Source: Apostichopus japonicus
Taxonomy: Eukaryota > Echinodermata > Holothuroidea > Aspidochirotida > Stichopodidae
DNA length: 60,000 nucleotides
Reading direction: 5' to 3'
NCBI RefSeq assembly: GCF_037975245.1
Contig: NC_092576.1
Location: forward strand, 19,990,111-20,050,110
Below are positions 36,720-51,700 of the stretch, piece after piece. Every line of letters begins with the position of its first letter. The stretch's first letter is position 1. Under the pieces are notes generated by a model. The model made no database searches. It was not told where the DNA came from and was given only the letters and a program-made list of their open reading frames with translations. Position numbers and translations under genes: made by a program.

Positions 36720-39700
36720 ATCAATATGGGTTATCAACTAATTATGTCTAAGCTCAAATATGTGTTTAATATTGAAAACTAGTCTTTGAATTAAAAATTT
36801 CCAAATTTGACTTCATATTTTAGACAAAAACCAAGCACACCTTACATTATTCTTGGTATACGGGAACTGATTTCATGTTGTGGTCCTGGTGTGTGATAAT
36901 TTGAAGTGGCAACTCAAGTTAATGCCTATGTCTGAGCTTGAATATGTGTTTTGTATTGAAAGCAAGTCTTTGAATTAAAATTTTGCAACTTGGAAATCAT
37001 ATTTCAGACAAAAAACTAGCACACCTAAAATTATTCTTAGTGAACAGTACAGTGTGTTGGGTACTATTTTATGTTGTAGTCCTGGTATATGATAGTTTGA
37101 AGTGACAACTCAAGTTAATGTCTATGTCTGAGCTTGCATATATGTGTTTTGTATTGAAAGCAAGTCTTTGAATTAAAATTTTCCAACTTTTACTTTATAT
37201 TTCACACAAAAAACTAGCAGACCTGACATTATTCTTAGTATATACAGTACAGGTACATACAGTTCATACAGAACATATACAGTACAATATAGTGTGTTGG
37301 GTACTGATTTCATGTTGTACAGTACAGTACATACGGTGACATCCCTATGTTCCGACGTCTCTATGTTCCGACGTCTCTTTGTTCCGACATCTCTTTGTTC
37401 CGACGTCTCTTTGTTCTGACAATTTGTTTGGACTTAATAATTTTTTTTGACCAAAATTTTTACGGACCCAATTTTTTGGGGGGAGACTCAATCTTTTTGG
37501 ATGCTCCAAAAAAAAAAGGGCCCAAAGTTTGTTATGACCCAAAAAGTGCTTGTGACCGAAAATTGCTTGTGACCCGAAATTTAATTGTTTGTACTCAAAT
37601 ATTTTGGGACCAAAATCAGTTTGGTCAAAAAAAATTTTGGTCCGAAAAAAGTTGGTTCAAAAAAAATATGGTCATAAAAAAATTTGGTCTAAAATAATTT
37701 TGGACCAATGAAAATTGAGCCCGAAAAATTGTCGGAACATAGAGAAGTCGGAACATAGAGATGTCGGAACAGAGACGTCAGAACATAGAGATGTAACCGT
37801 ACATACAGTATACAGTACACTACATACAGTACAGTATGTGTGTTGGGTACCAATTTCATGTTGTAGTCCTGGGTATGTGATAATTTCAAGTGACAACTCA
37901 AGTTAATGTCTATGTCTGAGCTTGAATATACATGTGTTTTGTATTGAAAGCAAGTCTTTGAATTCAAATTTCCCAATTTTTACTTCATATTTTACACAAA
38001 AAAATAGCAGCTCTTACATTAGGCCTATTCTTAGTATATACAGTACAGTACATACAGTACAGTATATACAGTATATAGTATAGTGTGTTGGATACTGATT
38101 TCATTTTGAAGTCATTGGTATGTGATAATTTCAAGTGACAACTCAAGTTAATGTCTTTGTCTGAGCTTAAATATACATGTGTTTTGTATTGAAAGCAAGT
38201 CTTTGAATTAAAATTTTCCAATTTTCACTTCATATTTCACACAAAAAAACTAGCAGACCTTACATAAGGCCTATTCTTAGTATATACAGTACAGTACAGT
38301 ACATACAGTACAGTATATACAGTATATAGTATAGTGTGTTGGGTACTGATTTCATTTTGAAGTCATGGTATGTGTTAATTTGAAGTGACAACTCAAGTTA
38401 ATGTTTATGTCTGGGCTTAAATATACATGTGTTTTGTATTGAAAGCAAGTCTTTGAATTAAAATTTTCCAATATTTTATTTCATATTTCACACGAAAAAA
38501 TAGCACACCTTACATAAGGCCTATTCTTAGTATATACAGTACAGTACAGTACATACAGTACAGTATATACAGTATATAGTATAGTGTGTTGGGTACTGAT
38601 TTCATTTTGAAGTCATGGTATGTGTTAATTTGAAGTGACAACTCAAGTTAATGTCTATGTCTGGGCTTAAATATACATGTCTTTTGTATTGAAAGCAAGT
38701 CTTTGAATTCAAATTTTCAAATTTTCACTTCATATTTCACAGAAAAAAACTAGCAGACCTTACATTAGGCCTATTCTTAGTATATACAGTACAGTACATA
38801 CAGTACAGTATATACAGTATATAGTATAGTGTGTTGGGTACTGATTTCATTTTGAAGTCATGGTATGTGTTAATTTGAAGTGACAACTCAAGTTAATGTT
38901 TATGTCTGGGCTTAAATATACATGTGTTTTGTATTGAAAGCAAGTCTTTGAATTAAAATTTTCCAATATTTTACTTCATATTTTACACAAAAAAATAGCA
39001 GATCTTACATAAGGCCTATTCTTAGTATATACAGTACAGTACATACAGTACAGTATATACAGTATATAGTATAGTGTGTTGGATACTGATTTCATTTTGA
39101 AGTCATGGTATGTGTTAATTTGAAGTGACAACTCAAGTTAATGTCTATGTCTGGGCTTAAATATACATGTGTTTTGTATTGAAAGCAAGTCTTTGAATTA
39201 AAATTTTCCAATTTTCACTTCATATTTCACAGAAAAAAACTAGCAGACCTTACATAAGGCCTATTCTTAGTATATACAGTACAGTACATACAGTACAGTA
39301 TATACAGTATATAGTATAGTGTGTTGGATACTGATTTCATTTTGAAGTCATTGGTATGTGATAATTTCAAGTGACAACTCAAGTTAATGTCTTTGTCTGA
39401 GCTTAAATATACATGTGTTTTGTATTGAAAGCAAGTCTTTGAATTCAAATTTTCCAATTTTCACTTCATATTTCACAGAAAAAAACTAGCTGACCTTACA
39501 TTAGGCCTATTCTTAGTATATACAGTACAGTACATACAGTACAGTATATACAGTATATAGTATAGTGTGTTGGGTACTGATTTCATTTTGAAGTCATGGT
39601 ATGTGTTAATTTGAAGTGACAACTCAAGTTAATGTCTATGTCTGGGCTTAAATATACATGTCTTTTGTATTGAAAGCAAGTCTTTGAATTAAAATTTTCC

Positions 39701-42700
39701 AATTTTCACTTCATATTTCACACAAAAAAACTAGCAGACCTTACATAAGGCCTATTCTTAGTATATACAGTACAGTACAGTACATACAGTACAGTATATA
39801 CAGTATATAGTATAGTGTGTTGGGTACTGATTTCATTTTGAAGTCATGGTATGTGTTAATTTGAAGTGACAACTCAAGTTAATGTTTATGTCTGGGCTTA
39901 AATATACATGTGTTTTGTATTGAAAGCAAGTCTTTGAATTCAAATTTTCCAATATTTTATTTCATATTTCACACGAAAAAATAGCACACCTTACATAAGG
40001 CCTATTCTTAGTATATACAGTACAGTACAGTACATACAGTACAGTATATACAGTATATAGTATAGTGTGTTGGGTACTGATTTCATTTTGAAGTCATGGT
40101 ATGTGATAATTTCAAGTGACCACTCAAGTTAATGTCTTTGTCTGAGCTTAAATATACATGTGTTTTGTATTGAAAGCAAGTCTTTGAATTAAAATTTTCC
40201 AATTTTCACTTCATATTTCACAGAAAAAAACTAGCTGACCTTACATTAGGCCTATTCTTAGTATATACAGTACAGTACATACAGTACAGTATATACAGTA
40301 TATAGTATAGTGTGTTGGGTACTGATTTCATTTTGAAGTCATGGTATGTGTTAATTTGAAGTGACAACTCAAGTTAATGTTTATGTCTGGGCTTAAATAT
40401 ACATGTGTTTTGTATTGAAAGCAAGTCTTTGAATTAAAATTTTCCAATATTTTATTTCATATTTCACACGAAAAAATAGCACACCTTACATAAGGCCTAT
40501 TCTTAGTATATACAGTACAGTACATACAGTACAGTATATACAGTATATAGTATAGTGTGTTGGGTACTGATTTCATTTTGAAGTCATGGTATGTGTTAAT
40601 TTGAAGTGACAACTCAAGTTAATGTCTATGTCTGGGCTTAAATATACATGTCTTTTGTATTGAAAGCAAGTCTTTGAATTCAAATTTTCCAATTTTCACT
40701 TCATATTTCACACAAAAAAACTAGCAGACCTTACATAAGGCCTATTCTTAGTATATACAGTACAGTACAGTACATACAGTACAGTATATACAGTATATAG
40801 TATAGTGTGTTGGGTACTGATTTCATTTTGAAGTCATGGTATGTGTTAATTTGAAGTGACAACTCAAGTTAATGTTTATGTCTGGGCTTAAATATACATG
40901 TGTTTTGTTTTGAAAGCAAGTCTTTGAATTAAAATTTTCCAATATTTTATTTCATATTTCACACGAAAAAATAGCACACCTTACATAAGGCCTATTCTTA
41001 GTATATACAGTACAGTACAGTACATACAGTACAGTATATACAGTATATAGTATAGTGTGTTGGGTACTGATTTCATTTTGAAGTCATGGTATGTGATAAT
41101 TTCAAGTGACAACTCAAGTTAATGTCTTTGTCTGAGCTTAAATATACATGTGTTTTGTATTGAAAGCAAGTCTTTGAATTCAAATTTTCCAATTTTCACT
41201 TCATATTTCACAGAAAAAAACTAGCTGACCTTACATTAGGCCTATTCTTAGTATATACAGTACAGTACATACAGTACAGTATATACAGTATATAGTATAG
41301 TGTGTTGGGTACTGATTTCATTTTGAAGTCATGGTATGTGTTAATTTGAAGTGACAACTCAAGTTAATGTTTATGTCTGGGCTTAAATATACATGTGTTT
41401 TGTATTGAAAGCAAGTCTTTGAATTAAAATTTTCCAATATTTTATTTCATATTTCACACGAAAAAATAGCACACCTTACATAAGGCCTATTCTTAGTATA
41501 TACAGTACAGTACAGTACATACAGTACAGTATATACAGTATATAGTATAGTGTGTTGGATACTGATTTCATTTTGAAGTCATGGTATGTGATAATTTCAA
41601 GTGACAACTCAAGTTAATGTCTTTGTCTGAGCTTAAATATACATGTGTTTTGTATTGAAAGCAAGTCTTTGAATTAAAATTTTCCAATTTTCACTTCATA
41701 TTTCACAGAAAAAAACTAGCTGACCTTACATTAGGCCTATTCTTAGTATATACAGTACAGTACATACAGTACAGTATATACAGTATATAGTATAGTGTGT
41801 TGGGTACTGATTTCATTTTGAAGTCATGGTATGTGTTAATTTGAAGTGACAACTCAAGTTAATGTTTATGTCTGGGCTTAAATATACATGTGTTTTGTAT
41901 TGAAAGCAAGTCTTTGAATTAAAATTTTCCAATATTTTATTTCATATTTCACACGAAAAAATAGCACACCTTACATAAGGCCTATTCTTAGTATATACAG
42001 TACAGTACATACAGTACAGTATATACAGTATATAGTATAGTGTGTTGGGTACTGATTTCATTTTGAAGTCATGGTATGTGTTAATTTGAAGTGACAACTC
42101 AAGTTAATGTCTATGTCTGGGCTTAAATATACATGTCTTTTGTATTGAAAGCAAGTCTTTGAATTCAAATTTTCCAATTTTCACTTCATATTTCACACAA
42201 AAAAACTAGCAGACCTTACATAAGGCCTATTCTTAGTATATACAGTACAGTACAGTACATACAGTACAGTATATACAGTATATAGTATAGTGTGTTGGGT
42301 ACTGATTTCATTTTGAAGTCATGGTATGTGTTAATTTGAAGTGACAACTCAAGTTAATGTCTATGTCTGGGCTTAAATATACATGTGTTTTGTATTGAAA
42401 GCAAGTCTTTGAATTAAAATTTTCCAATTTTCACTTCATATTTCACACGAAAAAATAGCACACCTTACATAAGGCCTATTCTTAGTATATACAGTACAGT
42501 ACAGTACATACAGTACAGTATATACAGTATATAGTATAGTGTGTTGGGTACTGATTTCATTTTGAAGTCATGGTATGTGATAATTTCAAGTGACAACTCA
42601 AGTTAATGTCTTTGTCTGAGCTTAAATATACATGTGTTTTGTATTGAAAGCAAGTCTTTGAATTCAAATTTTCCAATTTTCACTTCATATTTCACAGAAA

Positions 42701-45700
42701 AAAACTAGCTGACCTTACATTAGGCCTATTCTTAGTATATACAGTACAGTACATACAGTACAGTATATACAGTATATAGTATAGTGTGTTGGGTACTGAT
42801 TTCATTTTGAAGTCATGGTATGTGTTAATTTGAAGTGACAACTCCAAGTTAATGTCTATGTCTGGGCTTAAATATACATGTGTTTTGTATTGAAAGCAAG
42901 TCTTTGAATTAAAATTTTCCAATTTTCACTTCATATTTCACAGAAAAAAGTAGCAGACCTTACATTAGGCCTATTCTTAGTATATACAGTACAGTACATA
43001 CATTACAGTATATACAGTATATAGTATAGTGTGTTGGGTACTGATTTCATTTTGAAGTCATGGTATGTGATAATTTCAAGTGACAACTCAAGTTAATGTC
43101 TTTGTCTGAGCTTAAATATACATGTGTTTTGTATTGAAAGCAAGTCTTTGAATTAAAATTTTCCAATTTTCACTTCATATTTCACACGAAAAAATAGCAC
43201 ACCTTACATTAGGCCTATTCTTAGTATATACAGTACAGTACATACAGTAAAATATATACAGTATATAGTATGGTGTGTTGGGTACTGATTTCATTTTGAA
43301 GTCATGGTATGTGTTAATTTGAAAAGACAACTCAAGTTAATGTTTTGTATTGAAAGCAAGTCTTTGAATTAAAAGTTTCCAATTTTTTATTTCATATTTC
43401 ACACGAAAAAATAGCACACCTTACATAAGGCCTATTCTTAGTATATACAGTACAGTACAGTACATACAGTACAGTATATACAGTATATAGTATGGTGTGT
43501 TGGGTACTGATTTCATTTTGAAGTCATGGTATGTGTTAATTTGAAGTGACAACTCAAGTTAATGTTTTGTATTGAAAGCAAGTCTTTGAATTAAAAGTTT
43601 CCAATTTTTTATTTCATATTTCACACAAAAAAACTAGCAGACCTTACATAAGGCCTATTCTTAGTATATACAGTACAGTACATACAGTACAGTATATATA
43701 GTATAGTGTGTTGGGTACTGATTTCATTTTGAAGTCATGGTATGTGTTAATTTGAAGTGACAACTCAAGTTAATGTTTATGTCTGGGCTTAAATATACAT
43801 GTGTTTTGTATTGAAAGCAAGTCTTTGAATTAAAATTTTCCAATATTTTATTTCATATTTCACACGAAAAAATAGCACACCTTACATAAGGCCTATTCTT
43901 AGTATATACAGTACAGTACAGTACATACAGTACAGTATATACAGTATATAGTATAGTGTGTTGGGTACTGATTTCATTTTGAAGTCATGGTATGTGATAA
44001 TTTCAAGTGACAACTCAAGTTAATGTCTTTGTCTGAGCTTAAATATACATGTGTTTTGTATTGAAAGCAAGTCTTTGAATTCAAATTTTCCAATTTTCAC
44101 TTCATATTTCACAGAAAAAAACTAGCTGACCTTACATTAGGCCTATTCTTAGTATATACAGTACAGTACATACAGTACAGTATATACAGTATATAGTATA
44201 GTGTGTTGGGTACTGATTTCATTTTGAAGTCATGGTATGTGTTAATTTGAAGTGACAACTCCAAGTTAATGTCTATGTCTGGGCTTAAATATACATGTGT
44301 TTTGTATTGAAAGCAAGTCTTTGAATTAAAATTTTCCAATTTTCACTTCATATTTCACAGAAAAAAGTAGCAGACCTTACATTAGGCCTATTCTTAGTAT
44401 ATACAGTACAGTACATACATTACAGTATATACAGTATATAGTATAGTGTGTTGGGTACTGATTTCATTTTGAAGTCATGGTATGTGATAATTTCAAGTGA
44501 CAACTCAAGTTAATGTCTTTGTCTGAGCTTAAATATACATGTGTTTTGTATTGAAAGCAAGTCTTTGAATTAAAATTTTCCAATTTTCACTTCATATTTC
44601 ACACGAAAAAATAGCACACCTTACATAAGGCCTATTCTTAGTATATACAGTACAGTACAGTACATACAGTACAGTATATACAGTATATAGTATAGTGTGT
44701 TGGATACTGATTTCATTTTGAAGTCATGGTATGTGATAATTTCAAGTGACAACTCAAGTTAATGTCTTTGTCTGAGCTTAAATATACATGTGTTTTGTAT
44801 TGAAAGCAAGTCTTTGAATTAAAATTTTCCAATTTTCACTTCATATTTCACAGAAAAAAACTAGCTGACCTTACATTAGGCCTATTCTTAGTATATACAG
44901 TACAGTACATACAGTACAGTATATACAGTATATAGTATAGTGTGTTGGGTACTGATTTCATTTTGAAGTCATGGTATGTGTTAATTTGAAGTGACAACTC
45001 AAGTTAATGTTTATGTCTGGGCTTAAATATACATGTGTTTTGTATTGAAAGCAAGTCTTTGAATTAAAATTTTCCAATATTTTATTTCATATTTCACACG
45101 AAAAAATAGCACACCTTACATAAGGCCTATTCTTAGTATATACAGTACAGTACATACAGTACAGTATATACAGTATATAGTATAGTGTGTTGGGTACTGA
45201 TTTCATTTTGAAGTCATGGTATGTGTTAATTTGAAGTGACAACTCAAGTTAATGTCTATGTCTGGGCTTAAATATACATGTGTTTTGTATTGAAAGCAAG
45301 TCTTTGAATTCAAATTTTCCAATTTTCACTTCATATTTCACACAAAAAAACTAGCAGACCTTACATAAGGCCTATTCTTAGTATATACAGTACAGTACAG
45401 TACATACAGTACAGTATATACAGTATATAGTATAGTGTGTTGGGTACTGATTTCATTTTGAAGTCATGGTATGTGTTAATTTGAAGTGACAACTCAAGTT
45501 AATGTTTATGTCTGGGCTTAAATATACATGTGTTTTGTATTGAAAGCAAGTCTTTGAATTAAAATTTTCCAATTTTCACTTCATATTTCACACGAAAAAA
45601 TAGCACACCTTACATAAGGCCTATTCTTAGTATATACAGTACAGTACAGTACATACAGTACAGTATATACAGTATATAGTATAGTGTGTTGGGTACTGAT

Positions 45701-48700
45701 TTCATTTTGAAGTCATGGTATGTGATAATTTCAAGTGACAACTCAAGTTAATGTCTTTGTCTGAGCTTAAATATACATGTGTTTTGTATTGAAAGCAAGT
45801 CTTTGAATTCAAATTTTCCAATTTTCACTTCATATTTCACAGAAAAAAACTAGCTGACCTTACATTAGGCCTATTCTTAGTATATACAGTACAGTACATA
45901 CAGTACAGTATATACAGTATATAGTATAGTGTGTTGGGTACTGATTTCATTTTGAAGTCATGGTATGTGTTAATTTGAAGTGACAACTCCAAGTTAATGT
46001 CTATGTCTGGGCTTAAATATACATGTGTTTTGTATTGAAAGCAAGTCTTTGAATTAAAATTTTCCAATTTTCACTTCATATTTCACAGAAAAAAGTAGCA
46101 GACCTTACATTAGGCCTATTCTTAGTATATACAGTACAGTACATACATTACAGTATATACAGTATATAGTATAGTGTGTTGGGTACTGATTTCATTTTGA
46201 AGTCATGGTATGTGATAATTTCAAGTGACAACTCAAGTTAATGTCTTTGTCTGAGCTTAAATATACATGTGTTTTGTATTGAAAGCAAGTCTTTGAATTA
46301 AAATTTTCCAATTTTCACTTCATATTTCACACGAAAAAATAGCACACCTTACATTAGGCCTATTCTTAGTATATACAGTACAGTACATACTGTAAAATAT
46401 ATACAGTATATAGTATGGTGTGTTGGGTACTGATTTCATTTTGAAGTCATGGTATGTGTTAATTTGAAAAGACAACTCAAGTTAATGTTTTGTATTGAAA
46501 GCAAGTCTTTGAATTAAAAGTTTCCAATTTTTTATTTCATATTTCACACGAAAAAATAGCACACCTTACATAAGGCCTATTCTTAGTATATACAGTACAG
46601 TACAGTACATACAGTACAGTATATACAGTATATAGTATGGTGTGTTGGGTACTGATTTCATTTTGAAGTCATGGTATGTGTTAATTTGAAGTGACAACTC
46701 AAGTTAATGTTTTGTATTGAAAGCAAGTCTTTGAATTAAAAGTTTCCAATTTTTTATTTCATATTTCACACAAAAAAACTAGCAGACCTTACATAAGGCC
46801 TATTCTTAGTATATACAGTACAGTACATACAGTACAGTATATATAGTATAGTGTGTTGGGTACTGATTTCATTTTGAAGTCATGGTATGTGTTAATTTGA
46901 AGTGACAACTCAAGTTAATGTTTATGTCTGGGCTTAAATATACATGTGTTTTGTATTGAAAGCAAGTCTTTGAATTAAAATTTTCCAATATTTTATTTCA
47001 TATTTCACACGAAAAAATAGCACACCTTACATAAGGCCTATTCTTAGTATATACAGTACAGTACATACAGTACAGTATATACAGTATATAGTATAGTGTG
47101 TTGGGTACTGATTTCATTTTGAAGTCATGGTATGTGTTAATTTGAAGTGACAACTCAAGTTAATGTCTATGTCTGGGCTTAAATATACATGTGTTTTGTA
47201 TTGAAAGCAAGTCTTTGAATTCAAATTTTCCAATTTTCACTTCATATTTCACACAAAAAAACTAGCAGACCTTACATAAGGCCTATTCTTAGTATATACA
47301 GTACAGTACAGTACATACAGTACAGTATATACAGTATATAGTATAGTGTGTTGGGTACTGATTTCATTTTGAAGTCATGGTATGTGTTAATTTGAAGTGA
47401 CAACTCAAGTTAATGTTTATGTCTGGGCTTAAATATACATGTGTTTTGTATTGAAAGCAAGTCTTTGAATTAAAATTTTCCAATTTTCACTTCATATTTC
47501 ACACGAAAAAATAGCACACCTTACATAAGGCCTATTCTTAGTATATACAGTACAGTACAGTACATACAGTACAGTATATACAGTATATAGTATAGTGTGT
47601 TGGGTACTGATTTCATTTTGAAGTCATGGTATGTGATAATTTCAAGTGACAACTCAAGTTAATGTCTTTGTCTGAGCTTAAATATACATGTGTTTTGTAT
47701 TGAAAGCAAGTCTTTGAATTCAAATTTTCCAATTTTCACTTCATATTTCACAGAAAAAAACTAGCTGACCTTACATTAGGCCTATTCTTAGTATATACAG
47801 TACAGTACATACAGTACAGTATATACAGTATATAGTATAGTGTGTTGGGTACTGATTTCATTTTGAAGTCATGGTATGTGTTAATTTGAAGTGACAACTC
47901 CAAGTTAATGTCTATGTCTGGGCTTAAATATACATGTGTTTTGTATTGAAAGCAAGTCTTTGAATTAAAATTTTCCAATTTTCACTTCATATTTCACAGA
48001 AAAAAGTAGCAGACCTTACATTAGGCCTATTCTTAGTATATACAGTACAGTACATACATTACAGTATATACAGTATATAGTATAGTGTGTTGGGTACTGA
48101 TTTCATTTTGAAGTCATGGTATGTGATAATTTCAAGTGACAACTCAAGTTAATGTCTTTGTCTGAGCTTAAATATACATGTGTTTTGTATTGAAAGCAAG
48201 TCTTTGAATTAAAATTTTCCAATTTTCACTTCATATTTCACACGAAAAAATAGCACACCTTACATTAGGCCTATTCTTAGTATATACAGTACAGTACATA
48301 CAGTACAATATATACAGTATATAGTATGGTGTGTTGGGTACTGATTTCATTTTGAAGTCATGGTATGTGTTAATTTGAAAAGACAACTCAAGTTAATGTT
48401 TTGTATTGAAAGCAAGTCTTTGAATTAAAAGTTTCCAATTTTTTATTTCATATTTCACACGAAAAAATAGCACACCTTACATAAGGCCTATTCTTAGTAT
48501 ATACAGTACAGTACAGTACATACAGTACAGTATATACAGTATATAGTATGGTGTGTTGGGTACTGATTTCATTTTGAAGTCATGGTATGTGTTAATTTGA
48601 AGTGACAACTCAAGTTAATGTTTTGTATTGAAAGCAAGTCTTTGAATTAAAAGTTTCCAATTTTTTATTTCATATTTCACACGAAAAAATAGCACACCTT

Positions 48701-51700
48701 ACATAAGGCCTATTCTTAGTATATACAGTACAGTACAGTACATACAGTACAGTATATACAGTATATAGTATGGTGTGTTGGGTACTGATTTCATTTTGAA
48801 GTCATGGTATGTGTTAATTTGAAGTGACAACTCAAGTTAATGTTTTGTATTGAAAGCAAGTCTTTGAATTAAAAGTTTCCAATTTTTTATTTCATATTTC
48901 ACACAAAAAAACTAGCAGACCTTACATAAGGCCTATTCTTAGTATATACAGTACAGTACATACAGTACAGTATATATAGTATAGTGTGTTGGGTACTGAT
49001 TTCATTTTGAAGTCATGGTATGTGTTAATTTGAAGTGACAACTCAAGTTAATGTTTATGTCTGGGCTTAAATATACATGTGTTTTGTATTGAAAGCAAGT
49101 CTTTGAATTAAAATTTTCCAATATTTTATTTCATATTTCACACGAAAAAATAGCACACCTTACATAAGGCCTATTCTTAGTATATACAGTACAGTACAGT
49201 ACATACAGTACAGTATATACAGTATATAGTATAGTGTGTTGGGTACTGATTTCATTTTGAAGTCATGGTATGTGATAATTTCAAGTGACAACTCAAGTTA
49301 ATGTCTTTGTCTGAGCTTAAATATACATGTGTTTTGTATTGAAAGCAAGTCTTTGAATTCAAATTTTCCAATTTTCACTTCATATTTCACAGAAAAAAAC
49401 TAGCTGACCTTACATTAGGCCTATTCTTAGTATATACAGTACAGTACATACAGTACAGTATATACAGTATATAGTATAGTGTGTTGGGTACTGATTTCAT
49501 TTTGAAGTCATGGTATGTGTTAATTTGAAGTGACAACTCCAAGTTAATGTCTATGTCTGGGCTTAAATATACATGTGTTTTGTATTGAAAGCAAGTCTTT
49601 GAATTAAAATTTTCCAATTTTCACTTCATATTTCACAGAAAAAAGTAGCAGACCTTACATTAGGCCTATTCTTAGTATATACAGTACAGTACATACATTA
49701 CAGTATATACAGTATATAGTATAGTGTGTTGGGTACTGATTTCATTTTGAAGTCATGGTATGTGATAATTTCAAGTGACAACTCAAGTTAATGTCTTTGT
49801 CTGAGCTTAAATATACATGTGTTTTGTATTGAAAGCAAGTCTTTGAATTAAAATTTTCCAATTTTCACTTCATATTTCACACGAAAAAATAGCACACCTT
49901 ACATTAGGCCTATTCTTAGTATATACAGTACAGTACATACAGTACAATATATACAGTATATAGTATGGTGTGTTGGGTACTGATTTCATTTTGAAGTCAT
50001 GGTATGTGTTAATTTGAAAAGACAACTCAAGTTAATGTTTTGTATTGAAAGCAAGTCTTTGAATTAAAAGTTTCCAATTTTTTATTTCATATTTCACACG
50101 AAAAAATAGCACACCTTACATAAGGCCTATTCTTAGTATATACAGTACAGTACAGTACATACAGTACAGTATATACAGTATATAGTATGGTGTGTTGGGT
50201 ACTGATTTCATTTTGAAGTCATGGTATGTGTTAATTTGAAGTGACAACTCAAGTTAATGTTTTGTATTGAAAGCAAGTCTTTGAATTAAAAGTTTCCAAT
50301 TTTTTATTTCATATTTCACACAAAAAAACTAGCAGACCTTACATAAGGCCTATTCTTAGTATATACAGTACAGTACAGTACATACAGTACAGTATATATA
50401 GTATAGTGTGTTGGGTACTGATTTCATTTTGAAGTCATGGTATGTGTTAATTTGAAGTGACAACTCAAGTTAATGTTTATGTCTGGGCTTAAATATACAT
50501 GTGTTTTGTATTGAAAGCAAGTCTTTGAATTAAAATTTTCCAATATTTTATTTCATATTTCACACGAAAAAATAGCACACCTTACATAAGGCCTATTCTT
50601 AGTATATACAGTACAGTACAGTACATACAGTACAGTATATACAGTATATAGTATAGTGTGTTGGGTACTGATTTCATTTTGAAGTCATGGTATGTGATAA
50701 TTTCAAGTGACAACTCAAGTTAATGTCTTTGTCTGAGCTTAAATATACATGTGTTTTGTATTGAAAGCAAGTCTTTGAATTCAAATTTTCCAATTTTCAC
50801 TTCATATTTCACAGAAAAAAACTAGCTGACCTTACATTAGGCCTATTCTTAGTATATACAGTACAGTACATACAGTACAGTATATACAGTATATAGTATA
50901 GTGTGTTGGGTACTGATTTCATTTTGAAGTCATGGTATGTGTTAATTTGAAGTGACAACTCCAAGTTAATGTCTATGTCTGGGCTTAAATATACATGTGT
51001 TTTGTATTGAAAGCAAGTCTTTGAATTAAAATTTTCCAATTTTCACTTCATATTTCACAGAAAAAAGTAGCAGACCTTACATTAGGCCTATTCTTAGTAT
51101 ATACAGTACAGTACATACATTACAGTATATACAGTATATAGTATAGTGTGTTGGGTACTGATTTCATTTTGAAGTCATGGTATGTGATAATTTCAAGTGA
51201 CAACTCAAGTTAATGTCTTTGTCTGAGCTTAAATATACATGTGTTTTGTATTGAAAGCAAGTCTTTGAATTAAAATTTTCCAATTTTCACTTCATATTTC
51301 ACACGAAAAAATAGCACACCTTACATTAGGCCTATTCTTAGTATATACAGTACAGTACATACAGTACAATATATACAGTATATAGTATGGTGTGTTGGGT
51401 ACTGATTTCATTTTGAAGTCATGGTATGTGTTAATTTGAAAAGACAACTCAAGTTAATGTTTTGTATTGAAAGCAAGTCTTTGAATTAAAAGTTTCCAAT
51501 TTTTTATTTCATATTTCACACGAAAAAATAGCACACCTTACATAAGGCCTATTCTTAGTATATACAGTACAGTACAGTACATACAGTACAGTATATACAG
51601 TATATAGTATGGTGTGTTGGGTACTGATTTCATTTTGAAGTCATGGTATGTGTTAATTTGAAGTGACAACTCAAGTTAATGTTTTGTATTGAAAGCAAGT

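Noticed and set aside
42692-51039. Six identical 76-codon minus-strand ORFs
   Set aside because: Each is part of a satellite monomer pair; identity reflects higher-order repeat copies, not a gene family.
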